Assembly (NCBI GenBank): GCA_012845835.1
Contig: JABAKD010000018.1
Span: 4,240,229 to 4,304,228, forward strand
DNA from: Undaria pinnatifida
Taxonomy: Eukaryota > Sar > Phaeophyceae > Laminariales > Alariaceae
Reading direction: 5' to 3'
Length of the DNA: 64,000 bases
Shown here one piece after another: positions 21,323-32,689 of this stretch. A model generated the notes under the pieces. The model was not told where the DNA came from. It ran no database searches and saw nothing but the letters and a program-made list of their open reading frames with translations. The first letter of the stretch is position 1. Each line of letters begins with the position of its first letter. Made by a program: the position numbers and the translations under genes.

Positions 21323-23710
21323 TATATTTGAAACTCACAGGTGAAGCCAACACCTGCTTTCGCCTATCTGACATTGCCGATATAGGTATAGGCCAAAACG
21401 GGCCATCGCATGACGAGCTGTGCGATTGCCACGTGTTTGCAGCATGTTCAGGCCGGTTTCGTGATTCCTTACCTACGACACCAGGGATGTCGCTTGTACA
21501 CGGCACGCATGTCGTGTGTTGCGTATGAGCCGTACAGACAGGACCCTAGACCCTCGTAGCCACCTAGAGGCACTACTGCTGTCGCAGCAGTGTTTTTGTC
21601 TCTTCATGGTATACTTCGGAGTAGTTTCGTATTCAATACGTTTGGCACAGGTGTGTCAAGGCGTGTCAACATGAAGTACTTTCGTGTCCAGTACATCGGG
21701 CATTGCATGGCTGTCTTTTCTCCAGTCTCCTTACTCTGCATTTGCGATCATATCCATCCCTGCTTCGCGGGTTGCGACCACGAAGCTTGTTCCTTTCTAG
21801 GATCAAAATTCCAATTGGTGGATTATGAACGGACACTGGATGCTTTATGTGCTCCATTTTGGTAGGTAGAAGGGAGATATTTGACACCGTTGCCGCTTGT
21901 ACACAACACCCGTCGTGTCGTGTGCCGTGCACGGCGGTGTTTCGCACACACGCCCTGGATAACAATAAAAAAGACTTATAATAGAGATAGGTGGAAGTCT
22001 CGAATATATTTGCGCGGACAATTGATGTTATGTGGAGCCAATTTATTTGGTTTTGACAACACGATAGGCGTTCAATTACATAAGAAACCTATCGATAGTC
22101 TATTGGTCCATTGTTTATAGTCATAGGTGTGCACAGGTCACAGGTTGTGTCAGCGTTCAGCATGATGTAATTCCGTATTCAGTACGTTTGGCGCAGGTGT
22201 GCCAGCATTGTGCATTTTCGTGTTGAGTCGTAAACGTTTGGCATGTCACAGCCAAATGTTGAAATCTTCGTACTCGTACGCACTACTGTGCTGCATGTAT
22301 GTGCGATGCGTACCAGCGTGTATGACGGTGTATATCGCCCGGGACGTTGTACATATATCACACCACCACTGGAGTACCAGGTATTCCACCCAGCCGGGTG
22401 GTGAAATATTTTTATATCCCATAATAACGAGTAACGAATAACCACCCGATTTTATCGCCCGGGTACGTTTATACCGCATCCCCTGCGGTGTCATGCCCCA
22501 TGAACGATATACCACCCCCAAGACATCCGCCCCCCCGAATTTGCAGGACGGGCAGGCAACAACCTCTTACTGGTCGGTTGTGGTTAATGTCAATCTTACA
22601 CGTCGGCCCGGAAAAACACGACTCTATGCCCTAACCCTAACAACAACCCTTCAGGGGGTTCAAGGTCGGCACAGGCAGTCGCACGCCTCCGTACGTAGCG
22701 TTCTTGAGAGTGCCAGAAAAACTCATTTGCAGCCTCTCTTATCACCCCCCTGTTTATCACCCCCCCTAATGTATTCCGCCTTTTTTTCTTTTTGCGAATA
22801 TCGGACTCGTTTTTTTTTTCCCTTCTCTTTTTCGTAGCGCTGCTATTGCTGTGTGGCTTGCCTGTACTGCTGTACCTCGCGCTACTCCCCCCCTGCTGGC
22901 GAGCTATCGTCCTTGCTTCGTTTCCTATGCATATTATGTTTCTCGTTTATGTTTCTTCTTTTTTTGTTCCTCTACCTGGTACATGATTTCGGTTTGTTCA
23001 TGTGTGTGGTCTTCACATTATACTGATACTTCCACCCTTCTGCATGCAGCTCAACCTACCTGACACCTGGTGTTACACATTTTTTTTTATTTGTTGTGGA
23101 TCCACCACAGCCAGCTGTCGCAAATGGCCGGTAGTCCGTGCTTCGGTGGGTGTGTATCGGAAGTCGTTCGTAGTCGACCGTCGAAAAACGAAAAAAAAAC
23201 TGACTTTGTTCTCTGTCGGCGGCCTCGAAAGTAGACCCCCGATCCCGCGTGGAAAACGCCGGACAAAGACTTGGAATTTCCCTGTTCCGTTACTTTTCAC
23301 CCCTACTAAAAAAATTGCCCATTCAACGATTCCGACACAAATGTATTCCTATAGCCTATTGTACTTGTAGTATACCGGTAATGGGTCAAACTACTTTTTT
23401 TTTCTCCTTTCTTCGTCCCTTTATTCGTTCTCTTTCCCTTTCGCTTTGCCCTTTTTGTTTTCCTTTTGAGTACCCTTGGGGGCTGTTGAGGCCATGATGT
23501 CGATATGGACACCGCCATCGAATATGCAGTAAGTAGAGGGCAGACCAGGCAGGCAGCGATGCTTCTGACCCTCTAGCGCTTGCGTTCGGAACCCAGTTGG
23601 GAGCTGCCTCGCCCGGCTGGGTGGTGTCATTTGCTTTGTTACTGCGTGTTTTTTTTTTCATATAGTATCAAGCTTTGTTTATGTATAGGTACGGAGGCGA
23701 CGGTGACGGT
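21323..23710. other. Intergenic, nothing recognised
   Basis: Contains TACC(A/T)GGTA 9-mers at 22375 and 22973 and pyrimidine tracts. No coding region can be supported. Confidence 0.3.
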
Positions 23711-23713
23711 ATG

Positions 23714-24000
23714 TGTGTGTGTTCTTCACATTAAACCGTTCTTCTACTCGTCGACATCCAGCACACCCGGTGTCCGTACTGATTCTTCACCCTAGAAAGA
23801 TCAGCTCTGTGGTCAAAAGCTACGACACAGAGATAATGCATCGTAATGCATTCGACAACGCAATGTCATGCCCTAGTACTGGGTACGACAGGCACAACAT
23901 ACATACGTCAGCAACAGAAATACATTGGAAGAGAGAATACGAAATAAACAAAAACAAAAACAAAAACAAAATAATAATAAGAAAACAAATAAAAACAAAG
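23714..24000 (+). mobile_element. Family E SINE-like repeat with (CAAAAA)n tail
   Basis: Nearly identical to 25750-26050 through ctactcgtcgacatccag, cctagaaagatcagctctgt and gtactgggtacgacagg. It ends in AACAAA units (about 23945-24000). Confidence 0.6.
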
Positions 24001-24299
24001 ATAGGCACCACTGCCTTCGTCGGAAACTACAGAGATACAAATTCTGTGGTCACAGACTGCCTGTGAAACAGAGTAAACCAAACAGTCGCAGTTCACCAAG
24101 GTAAAGCAAGTGAAATGCTGGCGCACCGGGCACGAGAACACAACCAAACAAGTCAGACCCCCCAAAAAAAGGGAAAAAAAAATAACAAAACAAAATATAG
24201 CAAAACAAAAGAGAAAACAAAGGAACACATACAGCAGGTGTTCGGAAGAATGTGATGCAAGATCAGAAACAGTAGTGCGCAGGTGATATATAGGTCATT

Positions 24300-24405
24300 T
24301 AAAAAATCCTTTCGCCCTCCCCACCTCCCCTTCCCCCCCCACCCCCACCCCACCCCCACCCCCACCCCCACCCCCTCGAGCGCTCCGCCCTGTCCTCGCC
24401 GGTTG
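24300..24405. repeat. C-rich / CCCCAC tract
   Basis: An imperfect CCCCAC microsatellite (24335-24378) within a pyrimidine-rich block. Confidence 0.7.
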
Positions 24406-24469
24406 TACGACTCACAGGATAGGATTTATAGTTTCCACGCACAGATAGAGCTGCCCCGCCCGTCCCGCC

Positions 24470-24846
24470 GCCCCCCCCCCCCTCCCCCCCGCTCCCTCTT
24501 GATCAAACCCAGGCTCCCACGTCCTTAAAAACTCCGCCCTCCCCTCACCGGTTGTTCGACTTACAGGATTCACTTGATAAACTGGTGCATTTCCTTCCAC
24601 AGCTGTCATATGTTGTCCCCCTCAAAAAAGGGTTTTATAGTTTCCGCGCACAGACTGCCTAACATCACCCTGTTGACCCTGATAGCTACACTGTAGTTGC
24701 AAGGGGAGTCGCCGACCTATATCCTTAATGAGGGCACACAACCCATAATACGCGCGATCGGAGTATCACACACAGCTTACAAAGAGGAGTTTCGACAAAA
24801 TCTTCGATCTCATAGCTGGAGTGTATTTTAATTTTCATAATATATA
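24470..24846 (+). mobile_element. Family C repeat, near full length
   Basis: C-rich start, ttgatcaaacccagg, ctccgccctcccctcaccgg, then the conserved 3' core to the AT-rich end (tttcataatatata). A short partial family C piece (24400-24450) precedes it. Confidence 0.6.
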
Positions 24847-25204
24847 CAGGTAATGCGGCAATACGGCAATACTCTTACCTACAGTATTAATAGTAGGGTC
24901 ACTCGAAACCCAGCATGGTTGCTGCGCCCGATGTTGGTTGTATGGTGTCATCTGCTTTGTTGCTGGTTGCTAGCTGTCTGTTCTCCTTTGTTTTTCTTTT
25001 TTGGTCGTGCCGTCCTGTTTCCCTCATTTCTTTCCCATTGTGTTTTCCTCTTCTCTTGTTCATCGTTTTTTTTGTTTCCCTGTTTTTATCGTAAATAGCC
25101 CGGTGTGCTGGATTGAACATGTTCGTTGCCCGCGTGCTTATTGTTGTTGTGGGCAGCATTGCAGGTTTTGATCGCCTGAGTCGATCGCCTTTCTGCATTT
25201 GTAG

Positions 25205-25478
25205 TCTTTCTTCGGTGGCAAGCGGTGTAGTCGGTTTTTCCAGGCGCGAGTAGTGAGACGTATGCACCAGTGTGGACCTGGCACATCGTAGGCTGACTCC
25301 AGATTTCACTTTTAACATGTTTCTGGTGGAGGCATGAATTGCGTCAGCTGTGACATATGCGTGTACCACCTATGTTTCGTTTCTGTTTTTCCCCCTTGGT
25401 TATTCCTCAGCTCCAGAGTGACTGGAGCCTGTCCTTTGACCACGGACTTGATTTGCAAGTTAATGTGAGAACAAAAAC
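25205..25478 (-). repeat. Family D repeat, reversed copy
   Basis: Shares the gtgtggacctggcacatcgt, catatgcgtgtaccacc and ctccagagtgactggagcct blocks (plus-strand view) with the other family D copies. Confidence 0.55.
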
Positions 25479-25716
25479 AGCAACAACAATTTGCAATGTG
25501 TATCTCTCTGTCTCGTAGTCTGTGACCACAGGAGGGTACCTCACCGGTTTTTCGAGAAAATGGTTAATATACTCTTTAAATATACCCTCGTAACCCTAGC
25601 CAGACCACGGAGCTCGTTGCTTTATGGGCATTACGCACGGGCACTGGTTGTGCTGGACGTAGATGGGTGGGAGTATAAGTATCATTATATTTTTTTGAAG
25701 AGCACGCACAGGTACG

Positions 25717-25740
25717 TAGCCGGTCGCCCCGGTGGTTTAG
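25717..25740 (+). repeat. SINE family A head fragment
   Basis: Only gccggtcgccccggtgg plus a few bases remain, joined directly to a family E copy. Confidence 0.5.
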
Positions 25741-25749
25741 TGTGTGTGT

Positions 25750-26050
25750 GTGTCTGTTCTTCACATTAAACCGTTCTTCTACTCGTCGACATCCAGCACA
25801 CCCAGTGTCCGTACTGATTCTTCACCCTAGAAAGATCAGCTCTGTGGTCACAAGCTACGACACAGAGATAATGCATCGTAATGCATTCGACAACGCAATG
25901 TCATGCCCTAGTACTGGGTACGACAGGCACAACATACATACGTCAGCAACAGAAATACATTGGAAGAGAGAAATACGAAATAAACAAAAACAAAAACAAA
26001 AACAAAAAACAAAAACAAAATAAGAAAACAAATAAAAACAAAGATAAAAT
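25750..26050 (+). mobile_element. Family E SINE-like repeat with (CAAAAA)n tail
   Basis: Second plus-strand copy, very similar to 23714-24000. The tail (25980-26050) is a longer AACAAA array. The high similarity suggests recent spread. Confidence 0.6.
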
Positions 26051-26609
26051 AAAACAAAAAATGAAACAAACAAAATGAAGGGGAAATCGAAGAAACAACC
26101 CAACCGGAAAGGAGAGCCAAAGCTCGGAAAAGAAACATACCAGGTAATAAAATGAAATAAAATAAAGTAAAGTAAAACCAAAATAAGATAATCCAAACAC
26201 GAGCCAAAAACCTGGACACGCAAGGAGGGAACAAAGGGGAAAAAAATACCCCAGAAAAAGACGAAAAGTGCTATGTACCTACTAGTCGGCCTGGTACCTT
26301 GCTACCCTGTCTGCCATCTCCTTCCTGCCTTCGTCCACCGCGGTCTCCCTTCTATTCCTCCTGTTGCCCCCCCTGCCCCCATTCCCTTGGACGGCTTTCC
26401 TTCTACTCCTCCTGTTTCCCCCCCTCCCCCCTTTGTGTTCTTCTCATTAAACCAAAATACCTGAGCAAAAAACTTGGTATCCAGCTGCACTAAATCTCGT
26501 GTTGCCGGGCCGTCGAGTTTCCTGCAGGCCAGGTTATCCTCGAATACCACTAATAAGATTGGAGTCAGTTTTTTTATTAACAAACATCTCGGCATGGAGG
26601 TTTTTATTT

Positions 26610-26850
26610 TCATTTCATAAAATATTGAAAAACGTCAGCTGTGAGTACGAAATATTGAATGGTTGAAACCCAACTTTGCAAGCCGCGTGGTACATAAGAT
26701 TTGTGTTTCATTTATGATATGGTATTTGAGAATTAAACCTGGTTGTTAACACACAGCTTCACAATTTTTACGGAAGGTCGTTCGCGCGTGCTCTATATTT
26801 TGTCCTCATGAAGGATATAGGTCGTGACTCCCGGGGGTTGTAATTTTTAA
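26610..26850 (-). repeat. Family C repeat, diverged
   Basis: Minus-strand remnants of the core: cgtcagctgtgag, aactttgcaagc and gaaggatatagg (plus-strand view). It is more diverged than the other copies. Confidence 0.4.
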
Positions 26851-27018
26851 GAGACACTTTTTTTTTTTTCAAAATCCTCCTGGAGATCCGGATAAAAAAA
26901 GCTAAAAACCCCATACACTTTCGTTTGTGTACCGGTTTTTGTCCATCTGCAAAACGCAGACTTGGTGCTTACCTCGCCCCTTCGTTTTAGTCAACACGTA
27001 GAAATTGCCGACCTTTTA

Positions 27019-27042
27019 CGGCCGAACCCTGTAAGGTTCGGC
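27019..27042. other. Perfect hairpin palindrome
   Basis: Arms ggccgaacc and ggttcggcc around a 6-base loop. Confidence 0.6.
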
Positions 27043-27179
27043 CAAGAAAATGAGATAGCCACCCAGGAATCGACAGCCCCTTTTGCTTTGTCTTGGACCT
27101 GGGTAGTGCGGGATTTGCCTGCGCCTGTACATTTTTTATTCCTCCGACGGTGGGTCTCCACCTGCCGTTAGAAAAAGGC

Positions 27180-27465
27180 GCACCCGCTGAACGAACCCGT
27201 TTGAGACACCCGTACCGGGGACCGCCGATAGGGACAGCTCCGGCTGTCGCCACCAAGGGAACTGAAGGACACGTCAGCAAACCAGCTGCATTGCGAATAC
27301 TGTTGAGTTACGTTGACACACGACGTGTATGAAAATACGTGGAAGTGTGTCGGTCTTGTATGATTTGTACGATGGGTCGCAGTCGCAACCAACGCGAAGT
27401 ATGCAAGCTCAAGCTTTGCCTAAGCTTTATTTTTCCCCGTCCGCCGGAGGATAACAACAAGAAAA
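27180..27465 (+). repeat. Family F repeat with CCGCCGGAGGATAA end
   Basis: Shares gatagggacagct, acacacgacg, gtatgaaaatacgtggaagt and the terminal aagctttatttttcccc ... ccgccggaggata with 45050-45235. It lacks protein motifs. Confidence 0.5.
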
Positions 27466-27494
27466 AAAATCTGGAGACACCAACTGCCGAGCGC

Positions 27495-27760
27495 GCGTTA
27501 TAGCGCGGGTAAAGCACTATTCGACGCGAGTCGCCAAAGGAAAGATGTGCTTTGTAATTTCTCGCGATAAAAGCGAAGGCGCGTACCGTTGGTTGTGGGG
27601 AGGGGGGGGACGAGCCTGCTTAGTGGCCCTGGGTCGGAGTTACGCTTCGGGAGTGAGGAGGGGGGAAAAACCATGTGCGAAGATAAAAGATGGGATGGGC
27701 AAAAGAAGGAGTTACGTCTAGGGAGCGAGAAGGAGAAAGAGAAAGTGCGAATGAATGTAA
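27495..27760 (+). mobile_element. SINE family B copy
   Basis: Matches the body: ttcgacgcgagtcg, ttctcgcgataaaagcgaag, gcgtaccg, ggggaggggggga, gcctgctt, then a purine-rich tail. The tRNA head is not recognisable here. Confidence 0.55.
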
Positions 27761-27829
27761 TATCTTACAAGGGCCGTTCTTTGGGGAGGGCAGGGCAGCG
27801 CTTGGACGAAATAAGTTGAAGCTTTCTGA

Positions 27830-29860
27830 TTCGACCGTGAAGTTTAAAAGTAATGCCAAGAGTTTATTACGAGCACGAGATTCTGGAGGTCGTAGTTTGA
27901 CAGAAGAAAAACGTTGTGTACAACAGAGAAGGCAAGCATTGGCGAAACACACTGTTGAATGCGCCGACAAGTAAAAGTTGGCGTATATCAAACAGAAATA
28001 CCGAAAAGAGTATTGAGAACCTGGTTCGCCTCCAGGCGAAACGAAGAGGACTTGGCATCAATGAAGCTGCACTGCTGTCCCAGTGGCAATGGAGGTTCGA
28101 AGACGACAGGATGCAAAGTCGGTTTGCATCAAGCGTCGACATGGGGCCATGTCAGCCGGGGAGGTTTTGGAAGAAGAGCTTTGCCTGAAGGCTGCGCATT
28201 GCTTTGCGTGGTCACGGGCGAGGAGGAAAACGAAGAAGAGGACAGCGAATCTTCTCGTTGGGGCGGCGTTGTTTAAGATAGATGCGGGGGTGGCTTTGCT
28301 CGTGCGGGAGGTTGGCGTAGCTCTTCTCTGTTTTTTCTCGGGAAGGTGGGATATGTGCATCTGCTGTCTTTGCTTCGCGCGTGCTTTCACGTTTTTGAAA
28401 TTGTACACGTCCCCTCAATAAACAATATGTGGGGTGTCTCTATCATGGCGACTGCTGACAGCAGTGCCGTGTGTATTTTCTATTAAGAGACTAATAATAT
28501 TGAGTGTTTTTTCATTTCGGACTATGCGCATACCGGAAGGTCAATATATATACGTACAGTTGTCATTTTTTTTTTAATTCGGACACATTTCTTCGTGCTC
28601 TCACATTTGTGCGAAACGGTAGGGGGGATGGGCACAATTCGACCGTTGGGATCACGTTGCCGGAGGTCTGGGCGCGATTCGTGCAGTGCGTCGCGCGTGG
28701 CAAGCCTTTTAAACTTTTTTGGCCTTGGGCATGGATAAGGCAAATCCTCGGGTTTCCGCAACATCCCAGGGGATGGTGTTTCCGCATCCCCCCGGGGATT
28801 GGGTTTACGCATTCGATGCAAACCCAAAAAATATGTGCACATCATGCGCGCGTACCAGACAGGTAAACATTCGGTCTGTTTTTTGCCCTCTCATGAAGAC
28901 AGCCATGAGCACAGCCAACACGCAGAGAGCACAACGTTAAAAAACTTCTGCCCCGCAGTACCAGAACGCCGTGCGTGTGTGGCACATCCATCTCCACCGT
29001 TCTGCTGTGGCTACTTGTTTTTTTCGGGGCCTGCTTCGTATTTATAATCGATTACGAGTGCCTGTCTTTTGCTGCTGCTGTGGACGGCATCGCCGTTCTG
29101 GACGAAAATATTAGGAACGTTTGGATTTAAGACTTTTGCATCAATGGTTCTTCATATTTCCGCTCGTTAATTTGTGCTTCTTCCGCCACGGGACCATGAG
29201 TAATGGCTGATTCCCATGGACGAAGAAAAAACGAAACCACAATAAAAAGACAGCGCACGGAACAGCTACTGTTTTTTTTCCTGCTCGCAGGTTGAACATC
29301 CACCTTTCGTCCGTTTATTTTTCACTACGCCATTTTTACTGCATATAGGAGCCGCCCGTACAAAATTCCTTATTGTACTCGTGCTGTTGACGTGCTGACG
29401 GGAATACCACTTCCTTGCGGTTCTCCACCACGACGGGGAGAGAGCGAACCGTCCCCGGGAGGGCGCTTCCCCACACTCCGCTTCTCGAGCTGCGGACAAG
29501 AACATAGTTTTCACTGCCACCAGGTACATCGTATTGGCCCACAGGCAGTCAGATGTTGGATGCTTGGATTTCGTTCTCGCGCCACTCCCCTTGGCACTCC
29601 CCGGAGGGGAACCTTGTATTTTATATTTTTCCATTGCGGACTATGCGCATAGCAGGGGGTCTTCAGTTATGATTATCTTTCCGACGGAAATCCAACGTCA
29701 GAAAAAAAATTAGGCGCAGACACTCTAGTATCTTCTTTCAGGATGTACTACTGCATGAAAAAAAGTAGACTTGTAAATAATCTTTCCGCAGAGAAGAATG
29801 GACTAATCAAAATTAAAAATTCCCGGAAAAGGGTAGGGATGCTGTGTGTGGTAACCATAC
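27830..29860. other. Intergenic with an old gene-like duplication
   Basis: The minus strand at about 29385-29470 (SRGRFALSPSWWRTARK) resembles the plus strand at about 30530-30590 (SRGRLALSPGSWRIVRK), an inverted pair of an unknown sequence. Otherwise nothing is recognised. Confidence 0.3.
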
Positions 29861-29867
29861 CTGTATA

Positions 29868-30216
29868 CCTTTGCAACTTTTTTTTTTTTTTCTCTTCACC
29901 CCATTTCTTATCCTCGCACTACTCTCGCGCTCCCTCCCAGTAGTAGCTCAGATCCGGGGTCACGTAGCGGGCTCTCCCCCCCCCTCCCCTTTACGGTACG
30001 TGCCTTCATTTTTATCGCGAGAACATGTCAGCATTTCTTCCCTCTTCGACCCGCGTCGAATTGCACCTACCTGCGCTTCTAGGCGCTCTCAGCAGTGGGT
30101 CCTTTTTTTTTTTTTTTTTTTTTGAAATATAATCAAATATCATCACGGTGGGAATCGAACTCAAGGACCAACGCTAGTAGTATTCGAGGGTAACCACTAG
30201 ACCATCGGGGCGACCG
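29868..30216 (-). mobile_element. tRNA-derived SINE, family B, most complete copy
   Basis: On the minus strand the head reads ggtcgccccgatggtctagtgg with a B box gagttcgattcccacc about 45 bp later (30123-30216), a close match to tRNA-Glu/Asp-type internal promoters. A T run (30103-30123) separates head and body. The body (tcgcgataaaaatgaaggca, acccggggatctgagc-like) ends in a purine-rich then poly-A tail (poly-T at 29878-29892, plus strand). Confidence 0.75.
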
Positions 30217-30665
30217 CCTGACAATGGAATAAAACGAAGTAGGATATTTACATAGAGCTTACATTCCCCCGAAATTGTATGTTTATGGGTACCTAGGATG
30301 ACGTTTTAGGCTGAGGGCTAACGAGAGAGCAGAACGCGGCTGACCAGAGCGAAGCGGCGAAACTTAGCCTACTCTGAAAATAGTATAGTAAAGGAACCCT
30401 TCACCTCTACGCGCCCTTACAAGTTGAAATAACTTGAAAGGGCTGGGCGTGCTCTACAAAGTTTTTCCATCACGGCACGGTGACACAACGGCCGACGAGT
30501 CCCAACTCCGCGAGCGGGGGGCATGAAAAGCCTCTCCCGGGGACGGCTCGCGCTCTCCCCTGGAAGCTGGAGAATCGTAAGAAAGTGCAAATCCCACCCA
30601 GCTCCTGCCGTACTGCTGTGTGCTGCCGTTGTGGATTGGTCGGTACGTACTGCTCCACTGCTGTT
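30217..30665. other. Intergenic
   Basis: Holds only the inverted match at 30530-30590 noted for 29385-29470. Confidence 0.3.
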
Positions 30666-30669
30666 GTAC

Positions 30670-30995
30670 TGCTGTGGTAGTGCCGCCGCTGCTGCTGCTG
30701 CTGCTGCTGCTGCTACTACAGCTGCCGCTCCTACTGCTGCTCCTGCTGCTGCTCCTGATGCTGACTACTGCGTTTGTTTCTTAAAATAAAAAATCGACTT
30801 TCTGTGGTCATGACCTCGCCTAGCCTGTGCCAGTGCTGTGTGTGCTCCTCCTCCTGCCGGATGGCCGCTGCTGTAGACAGTACTGTAGACACTACAGCTG
30901 CTGTGCCGCAATTCCTTGCTGGGCTATCGCCCGCCTCTGCGCCCGCCGCCGCCGCCGCTGCTGCTACTGCTGTGTGTTGCTGCTGCTGGTGCTGC
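30670..30995. repeat. CTG-rich segment duplicated at 32455-32680
   Basis: Shared order: CTG run, a gactttctgtggtc / cagctgtctgcggtc block, tgtgtgtgc plus a C/T-rich stretch, tgtagacactac, gctgctgtgccgca, ttcct.gatgggc/gctgggctatcg, then CTG runs. It is a direct duplication on both sides of the pogo-like element. Confidence 0.6.
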
Positions 30996-31138
30996 TCTCA
31001 CTCTCTTCTGTGCATGTTCCAAAACTTTTCCGCCTTTTCTTGTGTTGTTTTTATAACCATGTACCACGCAGCTTGCAAAGTTGAGTTTCAACCATTCAAT
31101 CGGTCGTACTCAGAGCTGATGTTTTACACATTCATTTA

Positions 31139-32433
31139 CAGTAGGGGTCCCGGTTTAGCGGTTCCCTGTTTAGCGGTTGGACCCGATTTAGCGGTTCAAA
31201 ATTCTGCTGACACCGCGGTACCCCGCTTTAGCGGTTGTACAACCGCTAAATCGGATTGTTACCGGTTTAGCGGTTGTTTGGGGTCATTTCGGCTGGAATA
31301 GCGGTTGTGTACATACCCCGGGGAACGACGGGTCACTTTCTGCTGCAAACCTCGCCGGCACTCACACACACTTTCACAGCAGTATACAAACGGCCTACCC
31401 ACTGCGGTTCGCAGCTACCCGTTCAGAACCATGCCGTGCGCGGCGTTAGAATTCTGCAAGTTTCCGCACATGACACCGGGTGCAACCGATGGGCATCTGT
31501 GTCGCGGTGAGTGTGGAGGCCGCCTGCACGGCGCTTGCGGCGAGGTAGAGGATCCTGACGGAAACGAGATGAACCGCATTTGCCACTCTTGCTCTGGAAA
31601 CGTGGTGAACGACACCTGCGGCAAGGACAAAGGTCCTTCTGAAGACGAGCTAGACGAGGGGTTCGAGAGTCCGGAAGAAGTTTCCTTGATGGCGCCACCG
31701 CCGTACTCGGAAATCTCGTCGCTTTTTGGGCAGCTAGAGCAGTACGCAGAGTCGTGTGGTATATCAGAGGCAGGGTGCTATCTTCGCAAGGCGAAGATGT
31801 CCTTTCTCGCAGCGCATGCCTCTAGGCCAGCAAGGCAGACGGATATCCGCGCCATGTTTTCTAAGACGTAGTCGCGTGTACAGCAGTACTCTCCGAGGTT
31901 CCTGTAGAGTACGAAGTGTGAAGTACGAGTACACCACACTTTTTTTGTTTTGTGTTTCCTTAGAGTCTTTCAAGTCCAAACTCCGGGGCACACGCTGCGG
32001 TTTGTAGCAAGACGAGCAGGAGCGTACAGCAGTAGAAGGGGGGTTCCAGCAGGTGTTATGTGCACGTACAGTATGTTACCCGGATGCGGGTACACACAGG
32101 TGGTGGTTCTCTTCGCGATGCTTGAAACGTTTCACCTAAGTTTTAATGTCTATCCCGCACTACCGCTGCTGTATTCGTACTACTGGTCCCGCGGCAATCA
32201 TGCTGTACTGCTATATTCAGCAGCCACATATGACGCTATCTAGTTTTGATCGCAATGGCAACGCTACTTTCATTCCCAGTATATGGGCTTTTACCCGGTT
32301 TAGCGGTTGTAAACCGCTAAATTGGGACCCAGAATAGCGGTTATTAACCGCTAAACCGGTTTACCGGGCGGTCCCGGTTTAGCGGTTATTTCGCCCTTTG
32401 GCACTAGGGACCGCTAAACCGGGACCCCTACTG
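31139..32433 (+). mobile_element. pogo/Tigger-like DNA transposon with TA target duplication
   Basis: The two ends are perfect inverted repeats for 24 bp starting CAGTAGGGGTCCCGG, and the element sits between TA dinucleotides (31137-31138 and 32434-32435). TA duplication with CAGT-type ends is typical of Tc1/mariner, and the long CAGnnGG.GTCCC style of the pogo/Tigger branch. Inside both ends, TTTAGCGGTT or its complement recurs about seven and six times. The only clear gene is a small Cys/His protein (31431-31871); no DDE transposase was found. It is either non-autonomous or a deletion derivative that keeps one accessory gene. Confidence 0.8.
31431..31871 (+). CDS. Transposon-borne small Cys/His protein with PCNA-box-like C-terminus
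   Basis: 146 codons from ATG to TAG, entirely inside the TA-flanked element. The N-terminal half has a zinc-binding pattern (HLCRGECGGRLHGACGE, then RICHSC: C-x3-C-x4-H-x2-C ... C-x2-C). The middle is acidic (SEDELDEGFESPEE). The C-terminal third (PPPYSEISSLFGQLEQYAES, LRKAKMSFLAAH) looks folded and ends RQTDIRAMFSKT. QTDIRAMF approximates the PIP box (Q-x-x-I-x-x-aromatic pair, here M-F), and PCNA binding is known for pogo-family transposases. The frame is also open upstream to 31305. The family is not recognised by name. It could be the C-terminal end of a transposase joined to a zinc finger. Confidence 0.6.
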   Translation: MPCAALEFCKFPHMTPGATDGHLCRGECGGRLHGACGEVEDPDGNEMNRICHSCSGNVVNDTCGKDKGPSEDELDEGFESPEEVSLMAPPPYSEISSLFGQLEQYAESCGISEAGCYLRKAKMSFLAAHASRPARQTDIRAMFSKT

Positions 32434-32454
32434 TATAGAATCATGTTTTTTTGT

Positions 32455-32680
32455 GAAGTGTAGCTGCTGTGCTGCTGCTGCCGCCGCTGTTGGTGTCTCC
32501 GGTGAGTACGTTTCGAATAATGAAAATCAGCTGTCTGCGGTCTTGAGCTCGCGGAGCCAGTGTGTGTGCCCCCTCCCCCTTGCCAGACGACTGCTACTGT
32601 AGACACTACTGCTGCTGTGCCGCACTTCCTCGATGGGCCATCGGCCACCTCTACCCCCGCCGCTGCTGCTGCTAAAAGAA
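32455..32680. repeat. CTG-rich segment, second copy
   Basis: Partner of 30670-30995 on the other side of the transposon, shorter and diverged. Confidence 0.6.
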
Positions 32681-32689
32681 ATGAATGGT

